This document shows, one piece after another, positions 43,860 through 52,894 of a stretch of DNA of 61,812 nucleotides. A model generated the notes under the pieces. That model had not been told where the DNA came from, ran no database searches, and was given only the letters and a program-made list of their open reading frames with translations. Position 1 is the stretch's first letter. The number at the start of each line of letters is the position of its first letter. The position numbers and the translations under genes were made by a program. The DNA comes from Pseudomonas sp. GM79 (GTDB lineage Bacteria > Pseudomonadota > Gammaproteobacteria > Pseudomonadales > Pseudomonadaceae): assembly GCF_000282495.1 (NCBI RefSeq), contig NZ_AKJE01000089.1:1-61812 (forward strand), written 5' to 3'.

Positions 43860-44157
43860 ATGCTTCTCGCGAAAAGTCGTGACATGTGCGCCACGTAATC
43901 ACGCTTGATCGTCTTCTTGCCCAGCATCCGTTGCAGTTCACGGATCTGCTTGAGCGCATCGTACCGCCCGGAAGCCACCACCGTTCACTGACGCGACAAG
44001 CTGCCGTCCTGATACAACTGCACCCCAGGAACAGCTGGTTGGCATTGGTGTCATTGCGCCGAGCCACCACCGAAACACTTTGCTCTGGTTCAAGACTCTC
44101 GCGAACCAGGGCAATTTTTTTGCTTCGAGTTCCAGCGGCGTTGCCGCTCCCGGCCTA
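43860..44157 (-). pseudogene. IS3-family (IS2-type) orfA relic
   Basis: Read leftward, the three frames in turn give RRWNSKQKN, then LEPEQSVSVVARRNDTNANQLFL, then ALKQIRELQRMLGKKTIKRDYVAHMSR. These follow the IS2-type OrfA order (helix-turn-helix region, NANQLFLW, KQI-ELQR-LGKKT). At least two frameshifts break it, the middle (YQDGSL) is out of frame, and no orfB remains. It records a past insertion at the edge of the AT-rich acyltransferase/SGNH block. Confidence 0.75.
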
Positions 44158-44366
44158 AAAGCTCCCCACTAGTCATAAGCATAACCGTTTGCCTATCCCT
44201 TATCGTAAGGGAAGCGGTGTTCTGTCTTTCATGGAGCTCGTTCAGATACTTTCAGATGGTCATACAGTCGAACCTGTAGTTCAGAATTGGATGTTGATAC
44301 TGGAGCTCTAAAAGTTATGGCGTTTTAATAGAAGATCCTACAGACACCGTGAACGACACGAACCCC

Positions 44367-44393
44367 GTAGGAGCCGGCTTGCCGGCGAAGGCG
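44367..44393. repeat. Single REP-like unit (GCCGGCTTGCCGGC core)
   Basis: GTAGGAGCCGGCTTGCCGGCGAAGGCG is one arm of the other widespread Pseudomonas REP class. It has no inverted partner nearby. It lies just before the DUF6429 gene. The remaining parts of 44158-44431 show nothing else. Confidence 0.7.
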
Positions 44394-44431
44394 TTTTCAC
44401 GGTAGGCGCGCCATAACCCGGAGCAACAATC

Positions 44432-44692
44432 ATGGAATACGACGATAAACTGATTGAAGAAGCCGTGCTTGCCCTGTTGGCAGCCTTCAGTTTCGATAAC
44501 GGCAATACTTGGAAAGGGTTCGACTTCGAGACGATGAACCGATTGCATGAACAGGGTTTCATCAGCGATCCGGTGAACAAGAACAAATCGATTTGGTTGA
44601 CAGCTGAGGGGCTGGAGCGAGGTCGGCAGATCGCCGACCGGTTGTTTGGGATAAGAACTCAAGTGGAGCATATATCCGACTCGGATGCCTGA
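44432..44692 (+). CDS. DUF6429-family small protein
   Basis: 86 aa. The sequence MEYDDKLIEEAVLALLAAFSF... and MNRLHEQGFISDPVNKNKSIWLTAEGLERGRQIADRLFG is what I recall as DUF6429. The fold looks like a small winged helix (a helix pair, then GFISDP...SIWLTAEG). GGAGCAACAATC precedes the ATG. GC content matches the core genome. Function unknown and no clear tie to the polysaccharide genes. The following 247 bp are empty. Confidence 0.75.
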   Translation: MEYDDKLIEEAVLALLAAFSFDNGNTWKGFDFETMNRLHEQGFISDPVNKNKSIWLTAEGLERGRQIADRLFGIRTQVEHISDSDA

Positions 44693-44939
44693 CTTCATAC
44701 CCCGGCCATACGGTAGGTGGGGTTTATGGATCGCTTAAACACTGGGTAGCGCTGAAAAATCTCCTGTATCACTGGCCTCAAAATTCACGACTGCTTCGTC
44801 CGACGCAGCCTTTGGCAGCGGCAAAAAAAAGAAATGAAATGAGATGGAGGGGCTCCGGGCAGTCAGAGGTCTGACTGCCCAGGCTGCAGCGTTGTTAGCC
44901 GCAAGGTGAAGAAAATAGGCGGGGGGTGAGTCGCGGGGA

Positions 44940-46334
44940 TTAATAGATGTCCTTGGAAAACAGCGTAAAAGGAGTCTTGATCAGGATCTTGATATCAAGC
45001 CACAACGACCAGTTGTTGATGTAGTTGAGGTCGATCTCCACACGCTTTTGCATCTTGTCGAGGGTCTCGGTTTCGCCACGGCAGCCGCTGATCTGGGCGA
45101 GCCCGGTGATGCCCGGTTTGATTCGATGGCGGGCCATGTAAGCCTGGATCTTGCCGGTGTAGTAGTCGTTATGGGCGACCGCATGTGGCCGTGGCCCGAC
45201 CAGCGCCATATGGCCTTGCAGCACGTTGAAGAACTGCGGCAGTTCATCGATGGAGGTGCGTCGTATGAAACGGCCGACCGCAGTAATGCGTGGGTCTTCA
45301 CGGCCGGCCTGGCGGACCTGGTGGTCGTCGTGCAAGCGCATAGAGCGGAACTTCCAGACTTTGATGATCTTGCCGTTCCAGCCGTGCCGCTCCTGTTTGA
45401 AGATGATCGGGCCCGGGGAAGAAATCTTCACGGCGGCGGCGATCACCAGAAGCAGAGGGCTGAAGCCGATCAGCGCTAGGGCGGCGAGGCTTCTGTCCAG
45501 CAAGGTCTTGCTCAGCGCTGCTGTTGGGTAACTGGTCAGCGGGCTTTCATTGAGGTGGATGGCAGGCAGGCCGTCCAGTTCACTGATGGAGTGATTGAGC
45601 AACGTCATGCTGCCCAGGTCGGGAACCCAGACCACATCGACATTGGCGTCGAGCAGGTCGATGTACAGCGCCTCGACCTGTTTGGCTTCGCTCAAGGGCA
45701 GCGCGATGTACAGCCGTCGGACGTCGTGCACCTGGATCAGCTCACGCAGTTCCTGCAATGGGCCCAGAACCCGGTGGGCATTGACCTGGGTCGATAGCTC
45801 GTTGGGATTTGAGCTGATCAGGCCCACCAGCGGCGGAAACTCGGTTTTGGTCAGTTTGTCTGCCAGATTAACCGCCAGTTGATCGGTGCCGATAATCAGG
45901 GTGTTGTACTGGCTGTGCAATTGCCGCTGGTAGTGCTTGGAAAAACTGTGCAATGGCAGGTACAGCAAGGCCTGAATGCAATAACCTGCCGTGGCCCAGA
46001 CCACGATGATTTCCCGGGAGAACAATTCGCTGGTCTTGCTGAAAAAACCAATACTGGTCAGTCCGGCCAGCAGCAGCAGCCATCCCAGTAGCAGACGCGC
46101 CAAGCCGCTGAGGTAGCTATGCTGCTTGTGATAGACCAGCAGCAGGGAGTAGGAAGGGACCGAACCGAGGAAAGTAAGTACTGCAAGCACACGATAATGG
46201 GCGTCGATTTCTCCTGTCTGGTACAACGCCAGACCAAATAACAATGTATTGACCGAAGTGATGGCAATTATCCATTGCCCCCAGAAGGTCAGTCCTTTGG
46301 TTATGTTATTTCGATTAATACGATTATGTACCAT
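44940..46334 (-). CDS. Undecaprenyl-phosphate sugar phosphotransferase (WcaJ-type)
   Basis: 464 aa. Four N-terminal membrane helices, a CoA-binding-like middle domain (YNTLIIGTDQLAVNLADKL), a fifth hydrophobic helix (about 280-305), and the catalytic PF02397 domain with SPGPIIFKQERHGWNGK, WKFRSM, RRTSIDELPQFFNVL and LVGPRPH. It transfers a sugar-1-phosphate, probably glucose or galactose, to undecaprenyl phosphate and so starts the repeat unit. It is the only such initiating enzyme in the window. GC-rich. The 490 bp upstream (46335-46824) contain no gene; they hold its promoter and the 3' flank of the regulator gene. Confidence 0.92.
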   Translation of the reverse strand: MVHNRINRNNITKGLTFWGQWIIAITSVNTLLFGLALYQTGEIDAHYRVLAVLTFLGSVPSYSLLLVYHKQHSYLSGLARLLLGWLLLLAGLTSIGFFSKTSELFSREIIVVWATAGYCIQALLYLPLHSFSKHYQRQLHSQYNTLIIGTDQLAVNLADKLTKTEFPPLVGLISSNPNELSTQVNAHRVLGPLQELRELIQVHDVRRLYIALPLSEAKQVEALYIDLLDANVDVVWVPDLGSMTLLNHSISELDGLPAIHLNESPLTSYPTAALSKTLLDRSLAALALIGFSPLLLVIAAAVKISSPGPIIFKQERHGWNGKIIKVWKFRSMRLHDDHQVRQAGREDPRITAVGRFIRRTSIDELPQFFNVLQGHMALVGPRPHAVAHNDYYTGKIQAYMARHRIKPGITGLAQISGCRGETETLDKMQKRVEIDLNYINNWSLWLDIKILIKTPFTLFSKDIY

Positions 46335-46824
46335 CGCGGTGTCCCTCGGGCCTGCGCCACGTTGTGTATCAGTCGACGGTTAATAAATGGCAGCCACGCA
46401 CAAAGGCTGAGCGAGCGCGTCAGTCAGGAAATGTTTTTATTATTAGAAGGGAATAACGGGGCTTATGGCTGGCCATCCAAGCTTTGTTTTAAAGTCAGCT
46501 GATACGGTTGTCTCAGTGTCTGGTTTTATACTAGTACCTAAATCTTCGTGGGTGTCTGACGAATTATAACGGCCACTCTTTTAGAGGCCTTGTTATAAAA
46601 GGTCGTGCTGTTTTGTTAGGAGGATATCGCTCAATCATCTATATAATTGCGGCATTCGAAAAACGTTTACTGGCTAGGCGAGGGGAAAGCGGAGCGTGCG
46701 CCATAGGAGAGTTTATGGCGATAGTCAGGATATACGGTGGGAAGAGGCAGGTGGTGGGTGTGGGGGGTGTATCAAGTGGGGCGGAGAATCGCGTTTATTG
46801 TTATTGTTTTTTGCGATCCTTCGC

Positions 46825-47493
46825 TCAGTAAGCGACTCTTATCCTTTGTGCCAGGCAGTAACCACGGTTTCTAACCGAGCGGATCAGCCGTTCTCCATTG
46901 GCTGCCGTCTTGAACTTTTTCTGCAATCGGCTCAGGCACATTTCAAGGCCGCTATATTGTTCCGGGTCTTTGTCGATGCGTAGAATAAGATCGTTTTTGC
47001 TGAGTACACGTCGATCGCTGAGTACCAGTTGGGTGAGCATTAACGATTCGGTACCGGTCAATGGAATAGTGATGTCTTCTTTGGCCAGTGTTCGATCGTC
47101 AGCGTTAAACCACCAGATATCAGGATTGCCCTGGGGCTCTTTAACCCGACTGACTGCCGAGATGAACTCTTCATCAGCCACCGGCTTCTTGAGAAAGCCA
47201 TCAACACCGAAGTGCGAGAAGTGATTGAGTTCTGAAGATTCAGAGTTGGGTGTTATGAGGATGATTTCCGCATCTTTTTGATTTTTACGGATGAAACTGA
47301 CATCGCTTAGCGATATGTCCGCCTGGTCGAGCAGGATGTGCGTGAATCGACTCTTTCGGATGCGTTCGCTGCTGAGTTTACCTGACTCGATTTCAAAAGA
47401 TAAATACAGGCGTTGCGCGAGAAGCGATTCGATTGCTTGTCGTGCCAGTTGGTCCCGGGTGAAAATCAGAAAGCTGTTATTCGGCGTGTTCAC
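46825..47493 (-). CDS. Degenerate receiver plus OmpR-type winged-helix regulator
   Basis: 222 aa. Residues 1-115 have a receiver-like fold: a possible phospho-acceptor D56 (ILLDQAD) and a conserved lysine at about 102-103 (FLKKPV), but the acidic pair after strand one is missing (SFLIFTRD). Residues 130-215 are an OmpR/PhoB DNA-binding domain (IPLTGTESLMLTQLVLSDRRVLSKNDLI, then RLQKKF and LIRSVRNRGYCL). Last gene of a three-gene leftward module with an EAL-like protein and a second regulator, next to the polysaccharide genes. Phosphorylation-independent control is likely. Confidence 0.82.
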   Translation of the reverse strand: MNTPNNSFLIFTRDQLARQAIESLLAQRLYLSFEIESGKLSSERIRKSRFTHILLDQADISLSDVSFIRKNQKDAEIILITPNSESSELNHFSHFGVDGFLKKPVADEEFISAVSRVKEPQGNPDIWWFNADDRTLAKEDITIPLTGTESLMLTQLVLSDRRVLSKNDLILRIDKDPEQYSGLEMCLSRLQKKFKTAANGERLIRSVRNRGYCLAQRIRVAY

Positions 47494-47531
47494 AATAAGG
47501 TTCCTTCCTAGTCTGGTGAAGTTTTCAAAAC

Positions 47532-48287
47532 TTAAATGAGCTCAGTCGGCGAGTAGTACCTCCCCTGAAAAAAGTCGAAGGGCATGCTGCGAGCCAGTGT
47601 GTGTAGCGCTTTGTGCTCCACCCTGTCCGCCACGAATTTGATCTTGCTGTCATGGATCATGCCGCTCAGACAGTCATAAGACCGGTTGAAAAAGTCCTGG
47701 CTGTTTTCGACCATGATGTCGAAATTGGATTTGGTCAGGTCCACTTTTATGTAATCGAAGAGGGCCAGGCTGATCAGTTTTTCGGTGCTGTCGTCGCTTA
47801 AATCATAGCCATCGAAAGCGATCTCGATACCATTGTCTTTCAATAAGTGAATATGATTGATAATAGTTCTTTTTTCTTTCAGGTTGAACGACAGGAACGA
47901 ACTGCTGTTAATGCTGGGGATTAGCTGTTGCTCATGCTTTTTGAGTATCGCTTGAGCATCGTTCATTTCCTTGATCAGCGCTTTATCCAATAAAGCAGAT
48001 TGATTCATGGTCACGAACAGTTTGTTTGGTGCCGGTGCGGAATGGGAAGGTGCCGCCTCAATCTGTGAGAGGGCATTCAATTGGATCCGTGTCAGGACTT
48101 CGTAATAAGTCGCCAGTGGATGATCGGAATGCAGTTGTTGATACCCCTTGTTCAGAGGTGTCTCCTGTTTGGTCGCCTTGGCATAGATTTCGCTGCCGAA
48201 CAGTTCATCGTTTCGTTTCAGAATCGATTGCCTGAAGAATACCAATGCGAAGTTTTCGTGCGCTATAGCTTGCCTGCCGGGCTCCAT
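47532..48287 (-). CDS. Degenerate EAL-domain protein
   Basis: 251 aa. The EAL fold is recognisable: GSEIYAK (31-37) at the EALLRW position, FVTMNQS (91-97), IAFDGYDLSDDS (156-167) at the DDFGTGYS position, IKVDL (180-184), FVADRVEH (218-225) and FFQGRYYSP (239-247). The glutamate of EITE is gone, the second aspartate of DDFG is glycine, and AEGVE reads ADRVE. Loss of metal ligands argues against phosphodiesterase activity, so a c-di-GMP-binding or protein-interaction role is likely. It lies 11 bp after the upstream regulator and 38 bp before the downstream one. Confidence 0.8.
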   Translation of the reverse strand: MEPGRQAIAHENFALVFFRQSILKRNDELFGSEIYAKATKQETPLNKGYQQLHSDHPLATYYEVLTRIQLNALSQIEAAPSHSAPAPNKLFVTMNQSALLDKALIKEMNDAQAILKKHEQQLIPSINSSSFLSFNLKEKRTIINHIHLLKDNGIEIAFDGYDLSDDSTEKLISLALFDYIKVDLTKSNFDIMVENSQDFFNRSYDCLSGMIHDSKIKFVADRVEHKALHTLARSMPFDFFQGRYYSPTELI

Positions 48288-48298
48288 TTCCTAGTCCT

Positions 48299-49027
48299 TT
48301 AAGAGTGAAAATTTGTTTGATTGACGGAGACGACCCCTCGAAGCAGTCGATAACCATAACCACGTACACTGTGAATGATGTTAATGCCAAAGTGCTTTTT
48401 GATTTTATTTCGAAGCCGGCTTATGGATTTCTCCAGGACGCGTGAGTCGTAGAGTTTTATATTCAATCCCATGGATTCGGCCATGCAATCATGGTGCAGG
48501 ATATTGCCTTCTGCGTTGATAAGCGCATCCAGGGCTTTCATTTCCTGATAGGCCAGATCCAGTTTGTATTCTTCGTTGTATAAGTGCAGGCATGTTTGGT
48601 CCAGCGTCAACTTTATACTCGGCTGCCATTCAGGGGTTTCGAGCAGTTCTGACAGTAACCTGGCTTTTTCATCCTGATCGTTAGGTACATTGATGCAGTG
48701 ATTGGCTCCGGCCAGGTAACATTCAATTTTAGCGTGCGGAGAGCGATAGTTGATTGCAACGATAATGGCCAGTTCTGTCGGATTCGTACGTAACTTCTTG
48801 ATCAGTGCCAGGCAGTCATTAAATATGGAGGGGCTTTCAATATCGATCAGTACGGTACCGAGTGTTTGCGTTTCGATATCCATGCTTGGCGGGTTTGGAT
48901 AATCTAATGTATAAACATGTGTGAGATTAGATACAAATAGCTGGCGAAGTTTCTCTGTCGAGCGCCAAGTGCGCCCAATAGCGAGAATACCCCTCTGGCT
49001 ATTTTCGATTTTGCTCTCAGTACTCAT
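48299..49027 (-). CDS. Degenerate receiver plus OmpR-type winged-helix regulator (second copy)
   Basis: 242 aa. N-terminal receiver-like part with D62 (LIDIES) but no acidic pair after strand one (GILAIGRTW) and no conserved lysine (CINVPND). The C-terminal DNA-binding domain (LDLAYQEMKALDALINAEGNILHHDCMAESMG, then SRLRNKIKKHFGINIIHSVRGYGYRLL) is clear. It is only distantly similar to the third gene of the module. An ATG at 49030 is an equally good start. First gene of the module; its promoter lies in the AT-rich stretch 49031-49120. Confidence 0.8.
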   Translation of the reverse strand: MSTESKIENSQRGILAIGRTWRSTEKLRQLFVSNLTHVYTLDYPNPPSMDIETQTLGTVLIDIESPSIFNDCLALIKKLRTNPTELAIIVAINYRSPHAKIECYLAGANHCINVPNDQDEKARLLSELLETPEWQPSIKLTLDQTCLHLYNEEYKLDLAYQEMKALDALINAEGNILHHDCMAESMGLNIKLYDSRVLEKSISRLRNKIKKHFGINIIHSVRGYGYRLLRGVVSVNQTNFHS

Positions 49028-49600
49028 CATGCAAATTACTCATATGTGCTGGCGTTGCAATCTTAATACACAAAATACTGACGTTATCTGACTTTTTATA
49101 ACATTTCCCGTCTGGAACACACGTCACTCCATGCCCTGTAGTTTTAGCTGATTCAATGACATAGGCAAATGCCGAGGCTTAAACCCATGGGTGTTTGTGA
49201 TCGGGCTTAGTTGGTGGCCCCCTCTCAGTCGGACTAGGCTTTTTAGGTTGACTTTTCTATGAGCAATACAGATGCGATGGCTAATTGCCCACCTGGCTGC
49301 AGAACGAAGCACAACTGCGGAGTCTTGCGTATGAATGGTGCGAATGTCCGCATTTTTGAAAACTGGAGTTGATTTATATGGATATTCCACGGTGTTCTAG
49401 GGTGATGTAGGTGTACGTTGGGATGGCGATTAGTACAGCGACCGCCTCTTTTTAGGGCGAATGACCATATTAATTGAGGCTTTTGGCATTATATTAGTAA
49501 TATTTATGTCCGAAAGGGTAATTGTCAGCGGGTAGTTATTCTGTTTGGCTATTGAAAAAATCCCCAAAGCTGATATTAAAGCGCCATTAAATTTTATGTA

Positions 49601-49800
49601 CTAACCGTCCTTTTTGCAATTAACCATCCACGCAACGCCAAACCGATCGACCAGCATTGCGAAACGGATCGCCCAGAACGTCGCCTCCAGCGGCAGCAAA
49701 AAACCGTTCTGCCTCCGCCACACTGTCGACATTTCGTAAAAGCGGCCTCGCAGTCGCCGTTGAAGATCAGGCGGTTATTGAGGGGGAGGACGTTCAGGTT
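49601..49800 (-). pseudogene. VOC-family (PhnB/YjdN-like) relic
   Basis: Leftward, the end of the gene is well preserved in one frame (FLLPLEATFWAIRFAMLV, then DRFGVAWMVNCKKDG and a stop at 49601-49603), the typical C-terminus of PhnB-like VOC proteins. The beginning (LIFNGDCEAAF) is in another frame and about 80 residues between are missing, so it is an internally deleted, frameshifted remnant. It sits in a 950-bp gene-poor stretch (49031-49980). The rest of that stretch shows no feature I can support beyond the promoter of the regulator module. Confidence 0.65.
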
Positions 49801-49980
49801 CGTTCTCGAATGCCGATGGGCATTGACTCCAGATAGCAAAGCGCTAAAACCTGGCGAGCGGTGGTATTTTTTAGGTGTTTTTCTATGGGCCAAGCGAGGC
49901 TTATCGCCTTGTGATGGCTTGTTTCACGTACTGTAGAACCGCCGCGCTTCTCTGACATCCGCCAGCGAGTCCCTCGTCCT

Positions 49981-51792
49981 ATGCCCGTCCTGACCCGCTT
50001 CGCCTCTTTGCTCGACCAGGCGAGACGTGCCTTGTTGCTGGTCTGGGGAACGTCCCGCGGGCTGTTTCTGGGATTGGTGCTGGCAACTCTGGTTGCCGGT
50101 GTGCTGCCGGCGCTGGCGGCCTGGTTGGGGCAGCGGATTGTCGATGCCGTAGTCACCGCCATGCAATTGCACGCCCAACAGGGCAGTGCGCCATTATGGC
50201 CGGTTGTGCAGTATGTGCTGTTTGAAGCAGGCGTTCTTGCGTTGCTGTCCGGGACACAGCGCGCACTGTCGGTTCAGCAATCGCTATTGCGGGTGCAGTT
50301 GGGGCAGAAGGTAAACACGATGATTCTGGAAAAAGCCCAGACGTTATCGTTGGTGCAGTTCGAGAATTCCGAGTTCTACGACAAGCTGGTACGGGTGCGG
50401 CGCGAGGCATCGACCCGGCCGCTGGCGCTGGTGATGAAGTCGCTGGGGCTGATCCAGAACCTGATCGTGTTGATCAGTTTCGGTGTGTTACTGGTGCATT
50501 TTTCGCCGTGGGCGCTGGTGCTGCTGGTGGTCGGAGCGTTGCCGGTGTTCTTTGCCGAAGCGCACTTTTCCGGGGATGCCTTTCGCCTGTTCACGCGCCG
50601 GGCGCCGGAGAGTCGGCAGCAGAATTACATCGAGACGCTGCTCTCCCATGAGGGTTACATCAAAGAGGTGAAACTGTTCGGTTTCGCGCCGCTGCTGTTG
50701 CAGCGTTATCGGGACACGTTTGCGCGTCTCTACGCCGAAGACCGGCGCCTGACATTGCGTCGTGATGGCTGGGGATTTGTACTGGGACTGCTGGGCACCG
50801 CGGCGTTTTATCTGGCCTACGCCTGGGTGGTGGTCGATACCGTTCACGGCAATATCACCCTTGGGCAAATGACCATGTACCTGGTGCTGTTCAAGCAGGG
50901 GCAGGCCGCCGTGAGCAGCAGTTTGAGCGCGATCAGTGGTCTCTACGAGGATGGCCTTTACCTGTCGAGCCTCTACGAGTATTTGGCCGAACCGGTTATT
51001 GCCGATAGCGGAAACCTAACCGTGGGCGAGGTGCCCGGCGACGGTTTGCGTTTCGAGAACGTCGGTTTCCGTTATCCGGGAGCGAGCCGCACCGCTTTGC
51101 AGGGCATCGATCTGCACCTGATGCCTGGACACAGCGTCGCCCTGGTGGGGGAGAACGGCTCGGGCAAAACCACGCTGATCAAGTTGCTGACTCGGCTGTA
51201 TCGCCCCGATCAGGGTCGTATTTTGCTGGATGGCAGCGATTTGCAGTCCTGGGACGAAGAAGCGCTGAGACGACGCATCGGCGTGATCTTCCAGGACTAC
51301 ATTCGCTACCAGTTCTCCGTGGGCGAGAACATCGGCGTGGGCGATACGTTGGCGTTCAACGATGAAGCGCGCTGGCAGCAAGCAGCCGCCGAGGGCATGG
51401 CCGCGCCCTTTATCGAGCGCCTGGATCGCGGTTACGCCACGCAATTAGGGCGATGGTTTGCCGGTGGGCAGGAGTTGTCTGGTGGGCAATGGCAAAAAAT
51501 CGCTTTGTCTCGCGCCTACATGCGCCGCGACGCCGATATTTTGATTCTGGATGAGCCAACCTCGGCCCTGGACCCTGCGGCGGAAGCGGCGGTGTTCGAG
51601 CATTTCAGTCAACACACCGAAGGCCGCATGACGTTGCTGATTTCTCATCGGTTCTCCAGCGTGCGCAATGCCGATCACATCATCGTGCTGGACCAGGGTT
51701 CGATCCTTGAGCGAGGCGATCACGACAGCCTGGTCGAGGCGGGCGGGCGGTATGCGCAGTTGTTCAACGTGCAGGCTCGTGGTTACCGGTAG
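49981..51792 (+). CDS. ABC exporter (fused membrane and ATPase domains)
   Basis: 603 aa half-transporter. Membrane domain with about six helices (35-330), then a nucleotide-binding domain: Walker A GENGSGKTT (390-398), signature LSGGQ (499-503), Walker B DILILDEPTS just after, and H-loop ISHRFSS. It belongs to the type-IV exporter superfamily (MsbA-like fold) and would act as a homodimer. Its substrate is unknown. No ribosome site is convincing at ATG 49981, but no better start is in frame. It stands alone, followed by a REP doublet. Confidence 0.9.
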   Translation: MPVLTRFASLLDQARRALLLVWGTSRGLFLGLVLATLVAGVLPALAAWLGQRIVDAVVTAMQLHAQQGSAPLWPVVQYVLFEAGVLALLSGTQRALSVQQSLLRVQLGQKVNTMILEKAQTLSLVQFENSEFYDKLVRVRREASTRPLALVMKSLGLIQNLIVLISFGVLLVHFSPWALVLLVVGALPVFFAEAHFSGDAFRLFTRRAPESRQQNYIETLLSHEGYIKEVKLFGFAPLLLQRYRDTFARLYAEDRRLTLRRDGWGFVLGLLGTAAFYLAYAWVVVDTVHGNITLGQMTMYLVLFKQGQAAVSSSLSAISGLYEDGLYLSSLYEYLAEPVIADSGNLTVGEVPGDGLRFENVGFRYPGASRTALQGIDLHLMPGHSVALVGENGSGKTTLIKLLTRLYRPDQGRILLDGSDLQSWDEEALRRRIGVIFQDYIRYQFSVGENIGVGDTLAFNDEARWQQAAAEGMAAPFIERLDRGYATQLGRWFAGGQELSGGQWQKIALSRAYMRRDADILILDEPTSALDPAAEAAVFEHFSQHTEGRMTLLISHRFSSVRNADHIIVLDQGSILERGDHDSLVEAGGRYAQLFNVQARGYR

Positions 51793-51802
51793 CGCGTCAA
51801 TC

Positions 51803-51899
51803 CCCTGTGGGAGCGGGCTTGCTCGCGAAAGCGGTGTGTCATTCAACATTGATGCTGGCTGACCCGACGCCTTCGCGAGCAAGCCCGCTCCCACAGGGA
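51803..51899. repeat. REP doublet
   Basis: CCCTGTGGGAGCGGGCTTGC at 51804 on is inverted at 51870-51899. The inner arms (GAAAGCGGTGTGTC and GCCTTCGCGAGC) match those of 8854-8947. The right flank GCGTTTAACTGACCaGCATT (51903-51922) is almost the same as that at 8953-8972. Confidence 0.9.
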
Positions 51900-51957
51900 T
51901 TGCGTTTAACTGACCAGCATTAGCCCGCAGGCTTTTTTGCGCATTGAAACACCGGCT

Positions 51958-52680
51958 TCATGGCATTTGCGGCAACTCTTGCGGCCGCAAATCAAACACC
52001 AACACCTCGGCATCCACGCCGTTGCTCAAGGTCAGCACCTGTTCTTCCCGAACCCGCACACCATCGCCTTCCTGCAACTGCACGCCGTTCAACTCGACAC
52101 TGCCGCGCGCCACATGCACATAGGCGTAACGATTGGCGGCCAGTTCCAGGGTGGCGCTTTCCTTGCCGTCGATCAGGCCGGCATATACCCGCGCATCCTG
52201 CCTTACTTTCAGCGAACCGTTGGTGCCGTCCGGGGAGATGATCAGCTGCAAGCGCCCGCGTTTTTTCTGCGTGCTGAAGTGTTCTTGCTGATAACGCGGT
52301 TTGGCGCCGCTAACCTCGGGCACGATCCAGATTTGCAGAAAGTGCACCGGTTTGTTCGTCGAGTGGTTGAACTCGCTATGAGCCACGCCACTGCCAGCGC
52401 TCATCAATTGCACGTCACCGGGGCGGATCACCGAACCGGTGCCCAAAGTGTCCTTGTGTTCCAGGGCACCTTCAAGCACATAGGAAAAAATCTCCATGTC
52501 GCGGTGAGGGTGCTGGCCAAAACCTTTGCCAGCCGCCACGCGGTCGTCGTTGATCACCAGCAGGTCGGAAAAACCCTGCTCCCGTGGGTTGCGGTAGTTG
52601 GCGAAAGAAAAGGTATGGAACGACTTCAACCAACCGTGATTGGCCGCGCCGCGATCCGAAGCTTTACGAAGGGTCAGCAT
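51958..52680 (-). CDS. Pirin-family bicupin protein
   Basis: 240 aa, usual pirin/YhhW length. Metal ligands H57, H59, H101 and E103 in GQHPHRDMEI and AHSEFNH. YhhW-type pirins can oxidise quercetin. The start MLTLRKASDRG is the family norm, and AGGAG lies just upstream. It is divergent from the GlxA-type regulator gene, which may control it. Confidence 0.93.
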   Translation of the reverse strand: MLTLRKASDRGAANHGWLKSFHTFSFANYRNPREQGFSDLLVINDDRVAAGKGFGQHPHRDMEIFSYVLEGALEHKDTLGTGSVIRPGDVQLMSAGSGVAHSEFNHSTNKPVHFLQIWIVPEVSGAKPRYQQEHFSTQKKRGRLQLIISPDGTNGSLKVRQDARVYAGLIDGKESATLELAANRYAYVHVARGSVELNGVQLQEGDGVRVREEQVLTLSNGVDAEVLVFDLRPQELPQMP

Positions 52681-52894
52681 GATGAAATCTCCTGTCAGGA
52701 CGTGAATTCGTCCGAGTGAGGAGAAGGTTAATGTTTACCGTTTGGTGCAATAAGTAGATGAAAATTGAAATACTGTCTCTTATGAGTTGACAGTTTTGGG
52801 CGCGAGTTCACGTATCATTGTTGTTACATTTGGCCATAATGCTCGGTGCTGAGCCTATGTTCCCTCTTCCTCTGATATCAGTGATGTCCAATCC

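Noticed and set aside
46613..46831. 72-codon plus-strand frame upstream of the regulator 3' end
   Set aside because: Irregular composition and overlap with the regulator's end; no homologue recognised.
49124..49390. 88-codon minus-strand frame in the gene-poor region
   Set aside because: Mixed composition, no ribosome site and no domain. It could be a relic of a mobile element (tail HGFKPRHLPMSLNQ), but I cannot support a gene call.
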